The translations under genes and the position numbers were made by a program. Below the pieces are notes generated by a model that saw only the letters and a program-made list of their open reading frames with translations, did not search any database and had not been told where the DNA came from. From the NCBI GenBank assembly GCA_963702495.1, contig CAVPDA010000009.1, positions 62,001 through 126,000 of the forward strand: a stretch of 64,000 nucleotides of DNA, read 5' to 3'. The first letter of the stretch is position 1; every line of letters begins with the position of its first letter. Positions 16,502 to 25,705 of the stretch are shown piece after piece. Source of the DNA: CAVPDA01 sp963702495. Its GTDB lineage: Bacteria > Pseudomonadota > Gammaproteobacteria > Burkholderiales > Rhodocyclaceae.

Positions 16502-17422
16502 ATGTCCCATCCTGTCGTGCAGGAAATCGTCGCCCGCGCCGGCCAGGTCGTCCTCGGCAAGAACCGCCAGATCCGCCTCGCGGTGGCGTGCCTGCTGGCC
16601 CGCGGCCATCTGCTCATCGAAGATCTTCCCGGCGTCGGCAAGACCACTCTCGCCCACGTGCTGGCGCGCCTGCTGGGCCTGCACTTCCAGCGCATCCAGT
16701 TCACCAGCGACATGCTGCCTGCGGACATCATCGGCGTTTCCATCTTCGATCGCGGTACCGGCACCTTCCAGTTCCATCCCGGTCCGGTCTTTTCCCAGGT
16801 GATCCTGGCCGACGAGGTGAATCGGGCGACGCCGAAGACCCAGAGCGCCCTGCTCGAAGCCATGGAAGAGCACCAGGTCACGGCGGAAGGCGAGACGCGG
16901 CCCCTGCCGGAGCCCTTTTTCGTCATCGCGACCCAGAACCCCTCCCACCAGGTGGGCACTTTCCCGTTGCCGGAGTCGCAGCTCGACCGTTTTCTCATGC
17001 GCATCGAACTCGGCTACCCGGACAAGGCCGCCGAACGGGAACTGCTGCTGGGTGCCGACCGCCGCCAGATGCTCGCCGGCATCGAGCCCTGCCTCAAGCC
17101 CGACCAGATGCTTGCCCTGCAGCAGGACGTGGCCGGCGTCCACGTCGCGCCGGCTCTGATCGACTATGTCCAGGACCTCACCGCATACACGCGCAACGGC
17201 GCGCTGTACCAGAACGGCCTGTCGCCGCGGGCGGCGCTGGCGCTGCTGGCGGCGGCACGGGCCTGGGCCTTCATCGCAGGCCGCGCGATGGTCCTGCCGG
17301 AAGACGTGCAGGCGGTCCTGCCGGGAGTTGCCGGCCACCGGCTGCGGCCGCTATCGGACATCGGCAGGCGCGACACGGCGGCAGCCGCCGCGCAACTGAT
17401 CACCGCCGTTCCACTTCCCTGA
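16502..17422 (+). CDS. MoxR-family AAA+ ATPase
   Basis: A 306-residue AAA+ ATPase with Walker A (LPGVGKTT), Walker B (LADEVNRA), sensor 1 (IATQNPS) and the C-terminal MoxR lid. MoxR proteins act as chaperones for partner proteins, usually with VWA or DUF58 domains. It leads a four-gene plus-strand unit: MoxR, DUF58, transglutaminase, mltB. It is distinct from the MoxR-type ATPase of the mxa cluster at 41417. Confidence 0.92.
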   Translation: MSHPVVQEIVARAGQVVLGKNRQIRLAVACLLARGHLLIEDLPGVGKTTLAHVLARLLGLHFQRIQFTSDMLPADIIGVSIFDRGTGTFQFHPGPVFSQVILADEVNRATPKTQSALLEAMEEHQVTAEGETRPLPEPFFVIATQNPSHQVGTFPLPESQLDRFLMRIELGYPDKAAERELLLGADRRQMLAGIEPCLKPDQMLALQQDVAGVHVAPALIDYVQDLTAYTRNGALYQNGLSPRAALALLAAARAWAFIAGRAMVLPEDVQAVLPGVAGHRLRPLSDIGRRDTAAAAAQLITAVPLP

Positions 17423-17444
17423 GCCGAGCTTCGGCGCAGCGCGG

Positions 17445-18410
17445 ATGTCCCGATTCGTCGCCCGCATCATCGAGCCGTTGCGGCGCTGGCTGTTCCGCCT
17501 CTACGGGCCGGAGCCGGCGCCGATCGTCCTCGTCCAGCGCCGCATCTTCGTCTTGCCCACCGGCGCCGGCGCAGCGTTCGGCATCACGCTGATTCTGCTC
17601 CTGGTCGGGTCGATCAATTACTTCCTCAGTCTCGGCTTCATGCTGACCTTCCTGTTGGCGGGCCTCGGCATCGTGGCCATCGTGCATGCTTTCCGCAACC
17701 TGGTGGGGCTGGAGATCGCGCCGGGCCGCTGCGAGCCGGTTTTCGCCGGCGAGGATGCCTCGTTCGGCCTTCTGATCCGCAATCGCCGTCCGGACGCGCG
17801 CTGGGCACTGGCGCTGCGCCCGGCGCAGGGCGTGGCAGCCCTCATCGACGTGCCGGGCGACGCCACGGCCGAGGCGAGGCTGGCGGTGCCGACCCGCGAG
17901 CGCGGCTGGCGGCGGCTGGACCGTGTCACCCTCGACACCACCTATCCCCTGGGCCTGATCCGCGGCTGGAGCTACGTCCAGCCGGACATGCGCTGCCTCG
18001 CCTACCCGAAGCCGGAGACCGACGCGCCGCCCTTGCCCTTTGGTCTGGATGGGCGCGAGGGCGCGTTTCAATCCGCCTACGGCATGGACGATTTCTCCGG
18101 CCTGCGCGGGCACCAGCCGGCCGACCCGCCGCGCCACATCGCGTGGAAGGCGGTGGCGCGGGAAGCGCCGCTGCTGACCAAGCAGTTCAGCGGTACCGCC
18201 GCCGGCTCCGTGTGGCTGGACTGGGCCGGGCTGCCGCCGCAACTGGATACCGAGGCGCGGCTGTCGCGGCTCACCGCCTGGGTCATCGCCGCCCACGCCG
18301 CCTGCGTACCCTTCGGCCTGCGCCTGCCGGGGTGCGAACTGGAACCGGCGGCCGACGAGGCCCATGTACGGCGCTGTCTGCAGGAACTGGCGCTTCATGG
18401 CAAGAACTGA
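17445..18410 (+). CDS. DUF58 membrane protein
   Basis: A 321-residue protein with two membrane helices near the N terminus (about 40-60 and 64-84) and a cytoplasmic DUF58 domain (VWA-like; YGMDDFSGLRGHQPADPPRHIAWK is split here as two conserved stretches around residues 208-231). It is the usual partner of MoxR ATPases. It starts 22 bases after the MoxR gene and overlaps the transglutaminase gene by 14 bases. The role is thought to be in envelope assembly or stress, but is unproven. Confidence 0.87.
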   Translation: MSRFVARIIEPLRRWLFRLYGPEPAPIVLVQRRIFVLPTGAGAAFGITLILLLVGSINYFLSLGFMLTFLLAGLGIVAIVHAFRNLVGLEIAPGRCEPVFAGEDASFGLLIRNRRPDARWALALRPAQGVAALIDVPGDATAEARLAVPTRERGWRRLDRVTLDTTYPLGLIRGWSYVQPDMRCLAYPKPETDAPPLPFGLDGREGAFQSAYGMDDFSGLRGHQPADPPRHIAWKAVAREAPLLTKQFSGTAAGSVWLDWAGLPPQLDTEARLSRLTAWVIAAHAACVPFGLRLPGCELEPAADEAHVRRCLQELALHGKN

Positions 18411-20358
18411 CCCACGCGCCGATGGACTGAGCCGCCCCCAGGTGCGGTGGCTGCTGTTGGCCGCGAGCGCCGCCACGGCGCCGCTGGTGCCTCAGTTGCC
18501 CTACTGGCTCAGCGCTGTTGCGCTCCTGGTCCTGGGCTGGCGGACTCTGCTGTGGCAGCGGCGCCGCCCGCTGCCGCCACGCTGGCTGCTGGTCCTGCTC
18601 GCCGTCGCCGGCATCGCCGGAGTCTTTCTCACCTATGGCAACGTGTTCGGACGCGAGCCCGGGGTGGCGCTGCTGGTGCTGTTTCTCGCCCTGAAGCTGA
18701 TGGAGTCGGCGCGCCGCCGCGATGCCCTGGCCGCGATATTCCTCGGCTACTTCCTGCAACTCGCCCTGTTCTTCCATTCCCAGAGCCCGCCGATCGCGCT
18801 GCTCACCTTCGCCGCCCTGGCCGTCATCACGACAGCGCTCATCGTCCTCAACCACGATCGTCAGCCCTGGCCCGGGGCGGTCCGCCGCGCCGTCCTGATG
18901 CTGGCCCAGGCCGTGCCCTTCATGCTGATCCTGTTCGTGCTCTTCCCGCGGGTGCAGGGGCCGCTGTGGGGAATGCCGCTCGACGCCTACGCCGGCCTGG
19001 CTGGATTGTCGGAGACCATGTCGCCGGGATCCATCAGCCAGCTCAGTCTGTCGGGGGCAATCGCGTTTCGCGCCAACTTCGATGCCCCGCCGCCACCCCC
19101 GGAAAAGCTGTACTGGCGGGGCCCGGTCCTGACGCGATTCGATGGCCGCACCTGGCATCCGGGTTCGACCGGCTACTCTTTCTCTCTCCCTTATGCAGTG
19201 GACGCGGCGGCGGTCGATTACACCGTCACCCTGGAGCCGCACAACAAGACCTGGCTTTTCGCGCTCGAACTGCCGGGTAGCGTCCCCGCCACTGCCGTGG
19301 CCAGCAGCGACTACCAGCTTCTGGCCCGGACTCAGGTGCGCACGCGCCTGCGCTACGCCATGCGCTCCCATCCCGACCTGCGCGCCGGGGCCGGCGAAAA
19401 ACCGGAGACGCTGCGCGCCGCGCTGCAACTGCCGCGCGACGCGAATCCGCGCGCCCGCGCCCTGGCCCGGCAATGGCGCGCCGAGGGCGGCGACACCCAG
19501 GCGCTGGCGCGACGCGCGCTGCGCCATTTCCGCCAGCAGCGATTCGTGTATACCCTGACGCCCCCCCTGCTCGGGGAGCATGGCATCGACGAATTCCTGT
19601 TCGAAACCCGGCGCGGCTTCTGCGAACACTATGCGGCTGCCTTCGTCTTCCTCATGCGCGCGGCGGACGTGCCGGCGCGGGTGGTGACCGGCTACCAGGG
19701 CGGGGAAGTGAATCCGGTGAACGGCTATCTCGTCGTGCGCCAGTCGGACGCCCATGCCTGGGCCGAGATCTGGGTGGACAGCAAGGGCTGGCTGCGCGTC
19801 GATCCCACCGCAGCGATCGCGCCGTCGCGCATCGAGGGCGGCATCGCTTCCGCCCTGCCCACCGAGGACGCCCTTCCGCTGCTGGTGCGCGTCGATATCG
19901 ACTGGCTGCGCACCCTGCGTTTCCGCTGGGATGCGCTGTCCAACGCCTGGGACCAGTGGGTCCTCGGCTACAATCCCGAACGCCAGCGCGAATTCCTGGC
20001 GCGACTGGGCATGTACGATCCGGACTGGCGCGCCATGACCGCGACACTGACGCTGACGAGCAGCCTCCTCATGCTGATGCTCGTGGGCTGGTCGCTGCGC
20101 CGACACTTGGCGCTGGATCCGACCCAGCGCGTGTGGCTGCGGCTGTCTCGCAGGTTGAAGAAGTTCGGCCTCGGCCGGCGGGCCTGGGAAGGGCCGCTGG
20201 CCTATGCCGAGCGAATCGCACAAGAGCGGCCTGCGGTGGCGCAGGAAATCGACGACATCGCGCGACGCTATGCGGCCCTGCGTTATGGACCGGAACCGGA
20301 GGCGGGTCGCCGGCAACTAAAGGAACTCGCGCTGCGCATACGCAGATTGAGGTTTTGA
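18397..20358 (+). CDS. TgpA-like membrane transglutaminase
   Basis: A 653-residue protein with six or so N-terminal membrane helices (to about residue 190), a large periplasmic transglutaminase-like domain (about 250-490), and one more helix near residue 555. The catalytic triad region is clear: Cys in RRGFCEHYAAAF, His in SDAHAWAEIW and Asp in RVDPTAAI. This is the TgpA/DUF3488 architecture; in Pseudomonas TgpA is essential. Start: the ATG at 18397 overlaps the DUF58 gene and precedes the first helix; a longer in-frame start adds 11 residues. It acts at the inner membrane, facing the periplasm. Confidence 0.88.
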   Translation: MARTDPRADGLSRPQVRWLLLAASAATAPLVPQLPYWLSAVALLVLGWRTLLWQRRRPLPPRWLLVLLAVAGIAGVFLTYGNVFGREPGVALLVLFLALKLMESARRRDALAAIFLGYFLQLALFFHSQSPPIALLTFAALAVITTALIVLNHDRQPWPGAVRRAVLMLAQAVPFMLILFVLFPRVQGPLWGMPLDAYAGLAGLSETMSPGSISQLSLSGAIAFRANFDAPPPPPEKLYWRGPVLTRFDGRTWHPGSTGYSFSLPYAVDAAAVDYTVTLEPHNKTWLFALELPGSVPATAVASSDYQLLARTQVRTRLRYAMRSHPDLRAGAGEKPETLRAALQLPRDANPRARALARQWRAEGGDTQALARRALRHFRQQRFVYTLTPPLLGEHGIDEFLFETRRGFCEHYAAAFVFLMRAADVPARVVTGYQGGEVNPVNGYLVVRQSDAHAWAEIWVDSKGWLRVDPTAAIAPSRIEGGIASALPTEDALPLLVRVDIDWLRTLRFRWDALSNAWDQWVLGYNPERQREFLARLGMYDPDWRAMTATLTLTSSLLMLMLVGWSLRRHLALDPTQRVWLRLSRRLKKFGLGRRAWEGPLAYAERIAQERPAVAQEIDDIARRYAALRYGPEPEAGRRQLKELALRIRRLRF

Positions 20359-20369
20359 CTGCCTCGACA

Positions 20370-21401
20370 ATGCATTTCACCGATATCCTCTTTCTCGCGC
20401 GCCGCATCGCCATGGTGGCCGCCGCGGCGACCTGGGCCGGGCTGCCGCCGGCCGCAGCGGCCGACTACGCCCAGCGCGAGGACGTCCGCGCATTCGTCGC
20501 CGCCATGGCCGACAAGCACGGCTTCGACGCCGCTGCGCTGACGCGATTGTTTCAGCAGTCGCAGTTTCAACCCGGCGTGATCAAGGCCATCATGCCGCCG
20601 CGCGATCCCAAGGTCCGCTCCTGGCGCGTCTATCGCTCGCGCTTCCTGGACCAGGCCCGCATCGGCGGCGGCCTCAGCTTCTGGGACGACCACACTGCCG
20701 CACTGCAGGAAGCGCAGCGGAGCTTCGGCATACCGCAGGAAATCATCGTCGCCATCATCGGCGTCGAAACCATCTACGGCCGCACCACGGGCGGCTTCCA
20801 GACCCTGTCGGCCCTGGTCACCCTGGCCTTCGACTATCCGCCGCGCGCCGCTCTGTTCCGCACCGAACTCGAAGAACTGCTGCTGCTGGCGCGGGATACG
20901 CGGATGGAGGCAACGGAGTTCTACGGTTCGTTCGCCGGCGCCCTGGGTCTGCCGCAGTTCCTGCCTTCCAGCTACCGGCGCTACGCCGTCGACTTCGACG
21001 GCGACGGCCGCGTCGATCTCAGCGGCAGTCCGGCCGATGCCATCGGCAGCGTCGCCCACTTCCTGCAGCAACACGGCTGGCACACGGGCGGCCGCATCGC
21101 GCTCCGCGCCAAGGCCGCCCCCGAGCGATTGGCGGCCCTGGCGGACGGCGGCGTGACGCCGAGATATTCGTCCAAAGACCTGGCGCAGCACGGCATCGTC
21201 GCCGCCTCGGACGTGGCCGAGGATGAAACGGTGGCGCTGATCGATCTGGTGACGCCGGACGCGCCGACCGAGTACTGGTTCGGCTTTCAGAACTTCTACG
21301 TGCTGACGCGCTACAACCGGAGCAGCTTCTACGCCATGGCGGTGTTTCAGCTTGCCCAGGCGCTGGTCGAGGAGCGCGCAGCACGGCTGGCGCGGTACTG
21401 A
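20370..21401 (+). CDS. mltB: Membrane-bound lytic murein transglycosylase B
   Basis: A 343-residue SLT_2-family transglycosylase that cleaves peptidoglycan glycan strands to 1,6-anhydromuramyl products. A signal peptide (about 1-27, ending PAAA-ADY) lacks a lipobox, so this is a soluble periplasmic form. The catalytic Glu lies in IIGVETIYGR (near residue 130), with FAGALGLPQFLPSSYRRYAVDFDGDG typical of the family (written as family-conserved between residues 189 and 213). It lies 11 bases after the transglutaminase gene, probably co-transcribed, and converges on rpoS. Confidence 0.9.
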   Translation: MHFTDILFLARRIAMVAAAATWAGLPPAAAADYAQREDVRAFVAAMADKHGFDAAALTRLFQQSQFQPGVIKAIMPPRDPKVRSWRVYRSRFLDQARIGGGLSFWDDHTAALQEAQRSFGIPQEIIVAIIGVETIYGRTTGGFQTLSALVTLAFDYPPRAALFRTELEELLLLARDTRMEATEFYGSFAGALGLPQFLPSSYRRYAVDFDGDGRVDLSGSPADAIGSVAHFLQQHGWHTGGRIALRAKAAPERLAALADGGVTPRYSSKDLAQHGIVAASDVAEDETVALIDLVTPDAPTEYWFGFQNFYVLTRYNRSSFYAMAVFQLAQALVEERAARLARY

Positions 21402-21413
21402 GAGCGGCCGCGT

Positions 21414-22340
21414 CTAGAACAGGATGTCGCGGGACACTCCACGCCGGCGCAGGATGCGGCGTAACTGCGTCAGGGCCTCGAGCTGGATCTGGCGCACCCG
21501 CTCGCGCGTGAGGCCGAGGCTGGAAGCCAGTTCTTCCAGCGTATGCACCTCCGAACCGTTGAGGCCGTAGCGCCGCTCGATCACCACCCGGTGCTTCTCC
21601 CCCAGCAGCGCGATCCACGCCTGCACCAGGTTTTCGATCTCGATGTTCTGGATCTGCGTCTCGGGGTTCTCGGCCTGTTCGTCGGCCAGGGATTCGCCGA
21701 TGGACAGATTCGGATCCACCTCCAGCGGTGCGTCGAGGGAAGCGGTATGCTCGTTCAGCAACAGGATGTCCCGCACCTCGGCCACCGACTTGTCGAGCAG
21801 GAGCGCGATCTCCTCCGCCGAGGCCTCGCCGCAGCCGGCCGACTCCAGGCTGCGCAGGGTGCGCAGCACCTGATTCAGTTCCTTCACCACGTGCACCGGC
21901 AGGCGGATGGTGCGCGACTGATTCATGATGGCGCGCTCGATGTTCTGCCGGATCCACCAGGTGGCGTAGGTGGAGAAACGGAAGCCGCGCTCCGGATCGA
22001 ACTTTTCCAGGGCGTGGATCAGGCCCAGATTGCCCTCCTCTACCAGGTCGAGCAGGGGAATGCCGCGATTCAGATAATGCTTGGCGATGTTCACCACCAG
22101 GCGCAGGTTGCGCTCGATCATCTTCTGCCGCGCCTCGAAGTCGCCGCACTTCACGCGCCGCGCCAGCTCCCGTTCCTGATCCGCCGTCAGCAGCGGGCTG
22201 GCACCGATGGCGTTGAGGTAGAGTTGGGTGACGTCGTTGCGAAACTCGTTTTCCTCGACGACCTCCGCCGCGGGCTCCGCCTCGGGCGCAGTGCCCGGCT
22301 CGTCGGATTCGATTTCCTCGGGATCAGCCGGCTCGGCCAT
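21414..22340 (-). CDS. rpoS: RNA polymerase sigma factor RpoS
   Basis: A 308-residue sigma-70-family factor for stationary phase and general stress. An acidic N-terminal extension (about 1-30) is followed by region 1.2 (DVTQLYLNAIGASPLL), region 2 (NLRLVVNIAKHYLNRG, FSTYATWWIRQNIERA), region 3 and region 4.2 (GLTRERVRQIQLEAL). Its place directly after nlpD (6 bases) is the classical arrangement in which the rpoS promoter lies within nlpD. Confidence 0.95.
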   Translation of the reverse strand: MAEPADPEEIESDEPGTAPEAEPAAEVVEENEFRNDVTQLYLNAIGASPLLTADQERELARRVKCGDFEARQKMIERNLRLVVNIAKHYLNRGIPLLDLVEEGNLGLIHALEKFDPERGFRFSTYATWWIRQNIERAIMNQSRTIRLPVHVVKELNQVLRTLRSLESAGCGEASAEEIALLLDKSVAEVRDILLLNEHTASLDAPLEVDPNLSIGESLADEQAENPETQIQNIEIENLVQAWIALLGEKHRVVIERRYGLNGSEVHTLEELASSLGLTRERVRQIQLEALTQLRRILRRRGVSRDILF

Positions 22341-22346
22341 AACTAC

Positions 22347-23390
22347 CTAACGCGGTGGCAGGTATTGCAGCGGATCGACAGGTTTGCCCTGGCGGCGGAT
22401 TTCGAAATGGAGCTTGGCCTGATCGGCATCGCTGTCACCCAGTTCCGCTATCTTTTGACCTTTGGCAACGGATTGGTTCTCTTTGACCAGGATCTTGCGG
22501 TTGTGGGCATAGGCGGAGAGAAAGCCGCTGCTGTGCTTGATGATGACCAGATTGCCGTAGCCGCGGATGCCGGATCCGACGTACATCACCCGGCCGCCGG
22601 CCGCGGCCAGCACCGGATCGCCCGCCTTGCCGCCGAGATCCACGCCCTTGTTGTTGGGCTCGCTGAACTGGGACAGGAGCTTGCCGCCGCCCGGCCACAT
22701 CCAGTCGATACCGCTGTCATTGTCCGGCGCTTTGCCTTCCGGCTTGGCCTCTGGTTTCGCCTCCGGTTTCGTCTCGGGCTTCGTCTCGGGCTTCGTCTCG
22801 GGCTTCGTCTCGGGCTTCGTCTCGGGCTTCGTCTCGGGCTTGGCTTCAGGCTTGACCGCGATCGCGGCCGGGATCTCCGCCGCACGCGGCAGCGGCAACT
22901 CATCCTTCTTCTGCAGCATGGCCAGCGCCTGCTCCGAATAGGGCTGCTTGCCGCCCTTGGGCTCGCGCTTCAAGGAGTCGGGGCCCGCGCGCGGCACGTC
23001 CGGGGCCGTGGCAGCACCGGCGAGCGGCTTGATCTCGACTTGGGCCGGGCCGGCGATCGGCTTGGCGACGGCACCGGCGGCCGGGCCGTCCGGCGGGACG
23101 ATGCGCAACGACTGGCCGATGCGCAGGGCAGTCGAGCTGTCCAGATTGTTCCAGGCGGCGATGTCCTTGGGGTCCTGGCCGACTTCGCGGGCGATGCTGT
23201 AGAGGTAGTCCCCCTTCTTGACGATGTAGTAGTCCTTGCCCGTCTTCGCCCCGGCGGCGCGTTCGATTGTCGGGGGCGGTGCGGCGCGCTCGCTCACCGG
23301 CACCGGCGGCTTGCTGGCGCAGGCGCCCAGCATTGCGACCAGCGCACCCATCACAACGGCTCGACGCAGAAGCTGCAATGTCACGTTCAT
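22347..23390 (-). CDS. nlpD: Murein hydrolase activator NlpD
   Basis: A 347-residue outer-membrane lipoprotein (lipobox MLGAC, Cys near residue 24) with a LysM domain (about 52-97, YYIVKKGDYLYSIAREVG), a long charged linker made of KPET/KPEA units, and a C-terminal LytM (peptidase M23) domain (about 225-347). As in other NlpD proteins the LytM domain appears degenerate for zinc binding and would activate an amidase such as AmiC rather than cut peptidoglycan itself. Start: the ATG at 23390 precedes the signal peptide and overlaps the pcm stop. Confidence 0.92.
   Translation of the reverse strand: MNVTLQLLRRAVVMGALVAMLGACASKPPVPVSERAAPPPTIERAAGAKTGKDYYIVKKGDYLYSIAREVGQDPKDIAAWNNLDSSTALRIGQSLRIVPPDGPAAGAVAKPIAGPAQVEIKPLAGAATAPDVPRAGPDSLKREPKGGKQPYSEQALAMLQKKDELPLPRAAEIPAAIAVKPEAKPETKPETKPETKPETKPETKPETKPEAKPEAKPEGKAPDNDSGIDWMWPGGGKLLSQFSEPNNKGVDLGGKAGDPVLAAAGGRVMYVGSGIRGYGNLVIIKHSSGFLSAYAHNRKILVKENQSVAKGQKIAELGDSDADQAKLHFEIRRQGKPVDPLQYLPPR
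22734..22853 (-). repeat. Ten 12-bp repeats encoding the KPE(T/A/G) linker of NlpD
   Basis: Ten tandem units encode KPEA, six KPET, two KPEA and KPEG. The central six are almost identical at DNA level (GGCTTCGTCTCG on the plus strand), a substrate for in-frame slippage that would change linker length. Confidence 0.88.
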
Positions 23391-24046
23391 TCGGTACCCG
23401 TCACCAATGGCACAAAGCGCACCATGTCCAGGCGGCTCTCCACATAGCCGCGGGCGCCCCGCTCGATCATGCACAGCGATTGTTCGCGCGTCCCCAGCGG
23501 CAGCAGCAAGCGGCCGCCATAGGCGAGTTGCGCAAGCAGTGCCTGGGGCACCTGGCCCGCCGCGGCGGCAACGATGATTGTATCGAATGGCGCCGCCTCG
23601 GGCAGCCCCTGGGTACCATCGGCATGCTTGAGCCTAACATTGGGCAGGCGCAGTTGGCGAAGGTTCGCGCGCGCGCGATCGAGCAACGCGCCGATGCGCT
23701 CCATGGCATACACCTCGACTGCCAGTTGAGACAGCACGGCGGCCTGGTAGCCGCAACCGGCACCGATCTCCAGGGTCTTGCCCAACTCCCGTCCGAAGTG
23801 CAGCAATTCGATCATGCGCGCCACCACATAGGGCTGCGAGATGGTCTGGGAGAAGCCGAGCGGCAAGGCCGTATCTTCGTAGGCGCGGCTGGCGAACGCC
23901 TCCTCCACGAACAGGTGCCGCGGCACCGCGGCCATGGCCGCCAGCACCCGCTCGTCGCGGATACCCTGCTCGCGCAGGCGTTCGACCATGCGAGCGCGCG
24001 TGCGCTGCGAAGTCAGTCCGGCGCCGTAAACGGTGCTGCTCTTCAT
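23387..24046 (-). CDS. pcm: Protein-L-isoaspartate O-methyltransferase
   Basis: A 219-residue SAM methyltransferase that repairs isoaspartyl damage in proteins. Motifs: SQPYVVARM near residue 75, the SAM loop LEIGAGCGYQAAVLSQL, and the DGTQGLPEAAPFD post-I region. It overlaps surE and nlpD by 4 bases each, giving the conserved surE-pcm-nlpD-rpoS stress-survival block. Confidence 0.95.
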   Translation of the reverse strand: MKSSTVYGAGLTSQRTRARMVERLREQGIRDERVLAAMAAVPRHLFVEEAFASRAYEDTALPLGFSQTISQPYVVARMIELLHFGRELGKTLEIGAGCGYQAAVLSQLAVEVYAMERIGALLDRARANLRQLRLPNVRLKHADGTQGLPEAAPFDTIIVAAAAGQVPQALLAQLAYGGRLLLPLGTREQSLCMIERGARGYVESRLDMVRFVPLVTGTE

Positions 24047-24786
24047 TCCTCGAACCAGCGCGCCAGCCGGACCAGCTGTGCCGCGTGGGTAAGATCGATC
24101 TGCAGCGGCGTGATCGATACGAAACCGTTGTCCACCGCATGGAAATCGGTGCCCGCGCCTGCATCCTGCGCGCCTCCCGCCGCACCCACCCAGTACACCG
24201 TTTCATTGCGCGGATTGACGCTCTTGACCACGCCCTCCGCCTTGTGCCGCTTGCCCAGGCGCGTGACCCGGCTGCCCCGGATCTCGCTCAACGGCAGGTC
24301 GGGCACGTTGATGTTGAGCAGTACCGGCTCGGGAAAGCTTTGCCGCTGAAAGCGCTGCACGACGTCCAGCGCGATTTGCGCCGCCGAGTCGAGATGCGCC
24401 GCAGCCTTGCTGGTGAGGGATAAGGCCAGCGAAGGTATCCCAAGCAGATGGCCTTCGGTGGCCGCCGCCACCGTGCCCGAGTAGATCGTGTCGTCGCCCA
24501 TGTTGGCGCCGTGATTGATGCCGGACACCACCATGTCGGGCACGATATCGAGCATGCCGGTGACGGCCAGATGCACGCAATCGGTCGGCGTGCCATTGAC
24601 GAAGTAGAAGCCGTTGGGCGCCCGCCGCAGGAAAAGCGGCCGGTCGAGGGTGAGCGAGTTGCTGGCGCCGCTGCGGTCGCGTTCCGGCGCCACTACGGTG
24701 ACGTCGGCGACGCGGGAAAGGGTTTGGACGAGAATCTCGATGCCAGGCGCGAAATAACCGTCATCGTTGCTGACCAGGATGCGCAT
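24043..24786 (-). CDS. surE: 5'/3'-nucleotidase SurE
   Basis: A 247-residue metal-dependent nucleoside monophosphate phosphatase. The N-terminal SNDDGYFAPGI carries the paired acidic metal ligands; SGASNSLT and VSGINHGANMGDDTIYSGTV are the other hallmark stretches (the latter near residues 87-106). First gene of the surE-pcm-nlpD-rpoS unit. The 108 bases to the tRNA-Pro gene hold nothing I recognise. Confidence 0.96.
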   Translation of the reverse strand: MRILVSNDDGYFAPGIEILVQTLSRVADVTVVAPERDRSGASNSLTLDRPLFLRRAPNGFYFVNGTPTDCVHLAVTGMLDIVPDMVVSGINHGANMGDDTIYSGTVAAATEGHLLGIPSLALSLTSKAAAHLDSAAQIALDVVQRFQRQSFPEPVLLNINVPDLPLSEIRGSRVTRLGKRHKAEGVVKSVNPRNETVYWVGAAGGAQDAGAGTDFHAVDNGFVSITPLQIDLTHAAQLVRLARWFEE

Positions 24787-24894
24787 GGCTTCTGGGGCCG
24801 GAGTTCAGGCGCCTGCCATGGGCAGGGCGCGGTGGGAACCACGGCGAATCATTCAAGTCGTCTGATGCTTGATCCCCAACAGCGAAAAATCGAT

Positions 24895-24971
24895 TGGTCG
24901 GGGCGAGAAGATTCGAACTTCCGACCCCCTGCACCCCATGCAGGTGCGCTACCAGGCTGCGCTACGCCCCG
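24895..24971 (-). tRNA. tRNA-Pro (GGG)
   Basis: Minus strand cloverleaf: acceptor CGGGGCG pairs with CGCCCCG, anticodon stem CCTGC/GCAGG around the loop ATGGGGT (anticodon GGG), T-loop TTCGAAT, CCA encoded. It lies 52 bases downstream of the MerR-family gene on the same strand, a common betaproteobacterial arrangement. Confidence 0.93.
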
Positions 24972-25023
24972 ACTCGCCGCGGATTATAGCAGAACCGCTT
25001 CCGCGCGAAGCGGCGTCGCGGAC

Positions 25024-25407
25024 TCAGTCGCGCAGAATGGCGAGGATCGCGCCCAGCTGCTCGCGCAGTTCCTTCGTGTCGAGTACCTTGACTTCCGTCT
25101 CGCGCGCAATTTCGCTGCCGAGTTCGTGCGGGTCGAGGCTGTCGAGGCGATTGCGGGCGCCGTTGATAGTGAAGCCCTGCTGGTAGAGCAGTTCGCGGAT
25201 GCGCCGCACCAACAGCACTTCGTGATGCTGATAGTAGCGCCGGTTGCCGCGCCGTTTCACCGGCTTGAGCTGGGTGAATTCCTGCTCCCAGTAGCGCAGC
25301 ACGTGCGGCTTGACGCCGCACAACTCGCTCACCTCGCCGATCGTGAAATAGCGCTTGGCGGGAATCGGCGGCAGTTCGTCCTTAGGGTTACTGCTGGTTG
25401 CTGCCAT
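25024..25407 (-). CDS. MerR-family transcriptional regulator
   Basis: A 127-residue protein with an N-terminal MerR winged helix-turn-helix (FTIGEVSELCGVKPHVLRYWE, residues about 21-41, then the RRGNRRYY wing) and a short C-terminal coiled helix. There is no metal-binding Cys cluster, so it is of the small regulator type found directly after ihfA in Proteobacteria. It overlaps ihfA by 20 bases. Its target genes are unknown. Confidence 0.9.
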   Translation of the reverse strand: MAATSSNPKDELPPIPAKRYFTIGEVSELCGVKPHVLRYWEQEFTQLKPVKRRGNRRYYQHHEVLLVRRIRELLYQQGFTINGARNRLDSLDPHELGSEIARETEVKVLDTKELREQLGAILAILRD

Positions 25408-25693
25408 GGGACAGAGTTTCGACGGCGGCCTTGAGCTTTTGGCTGGCGTGGAAGGTGACCACGCGCCGCGCGGTGATGGGTATTTCCTCGCCAGTCTTGG
25501 GGTTGCGTCCCGGGCGCTGCGGCTTGTTGCGCAACTGGAAATTACCGAACCCGGAGAGCTTCACGCTGTCGCCGTTTTCCAGGGCGGTGCGGATCTCCTC
25601 GAAGAAGGCTTCCACCATGTCCTTGGCTTCGCGCTTGTTGAGCCCCACCTTCTCGAACAGGAGATCGGCCAGCTCGGCTTTTGTCAGTGTCAT
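25388..25693 (-). CDS. ihfA: Integration host factor subunit alpha
   Basis: A 101-residue HU/IHF-family DNA-bending protein: MTLTKAELADLLFEKVGLNK opens the protein, GFGNFQLRNKPQRPGRNPKTG forms the beta arm (around residues 48-68), and PITARRVV follows, as in IhfA. It pairs with IhfB to bend DNA at specific sites. It lies 12 bases downstream of pheT, the standard pheST-ihfA order. Confidence 0.95.
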   Translation of the reverse strand: MTLTKAELADLLFEKVGLNKREAKDMVEAFFEEIRTALENGDSVKLSGFGNFQLRNKPQRPGRNPKTGEEIPITARRVVTFHASQKLKAAVETLSHGSNQQ

Positions 25694-25705
25694 GTTTTTT
25701 CTCTG

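Noticed and set aside
16502..20358. MoxR-DUF58-transglutaminase genes considered as part of methanol oxidation
   Set aside because: This trio is common in non-methylotrophs and lies far from the mxa cluster, which has its own MoxR and DUF58 genes.
22734..22853. 12-bp repeats in nlpD considered as a regulatory or phase-variable array
   Set aside because: They are in-frame KPE linker codons; unit length is a multiple of three, so slippage changes length rather than switching the gene off.
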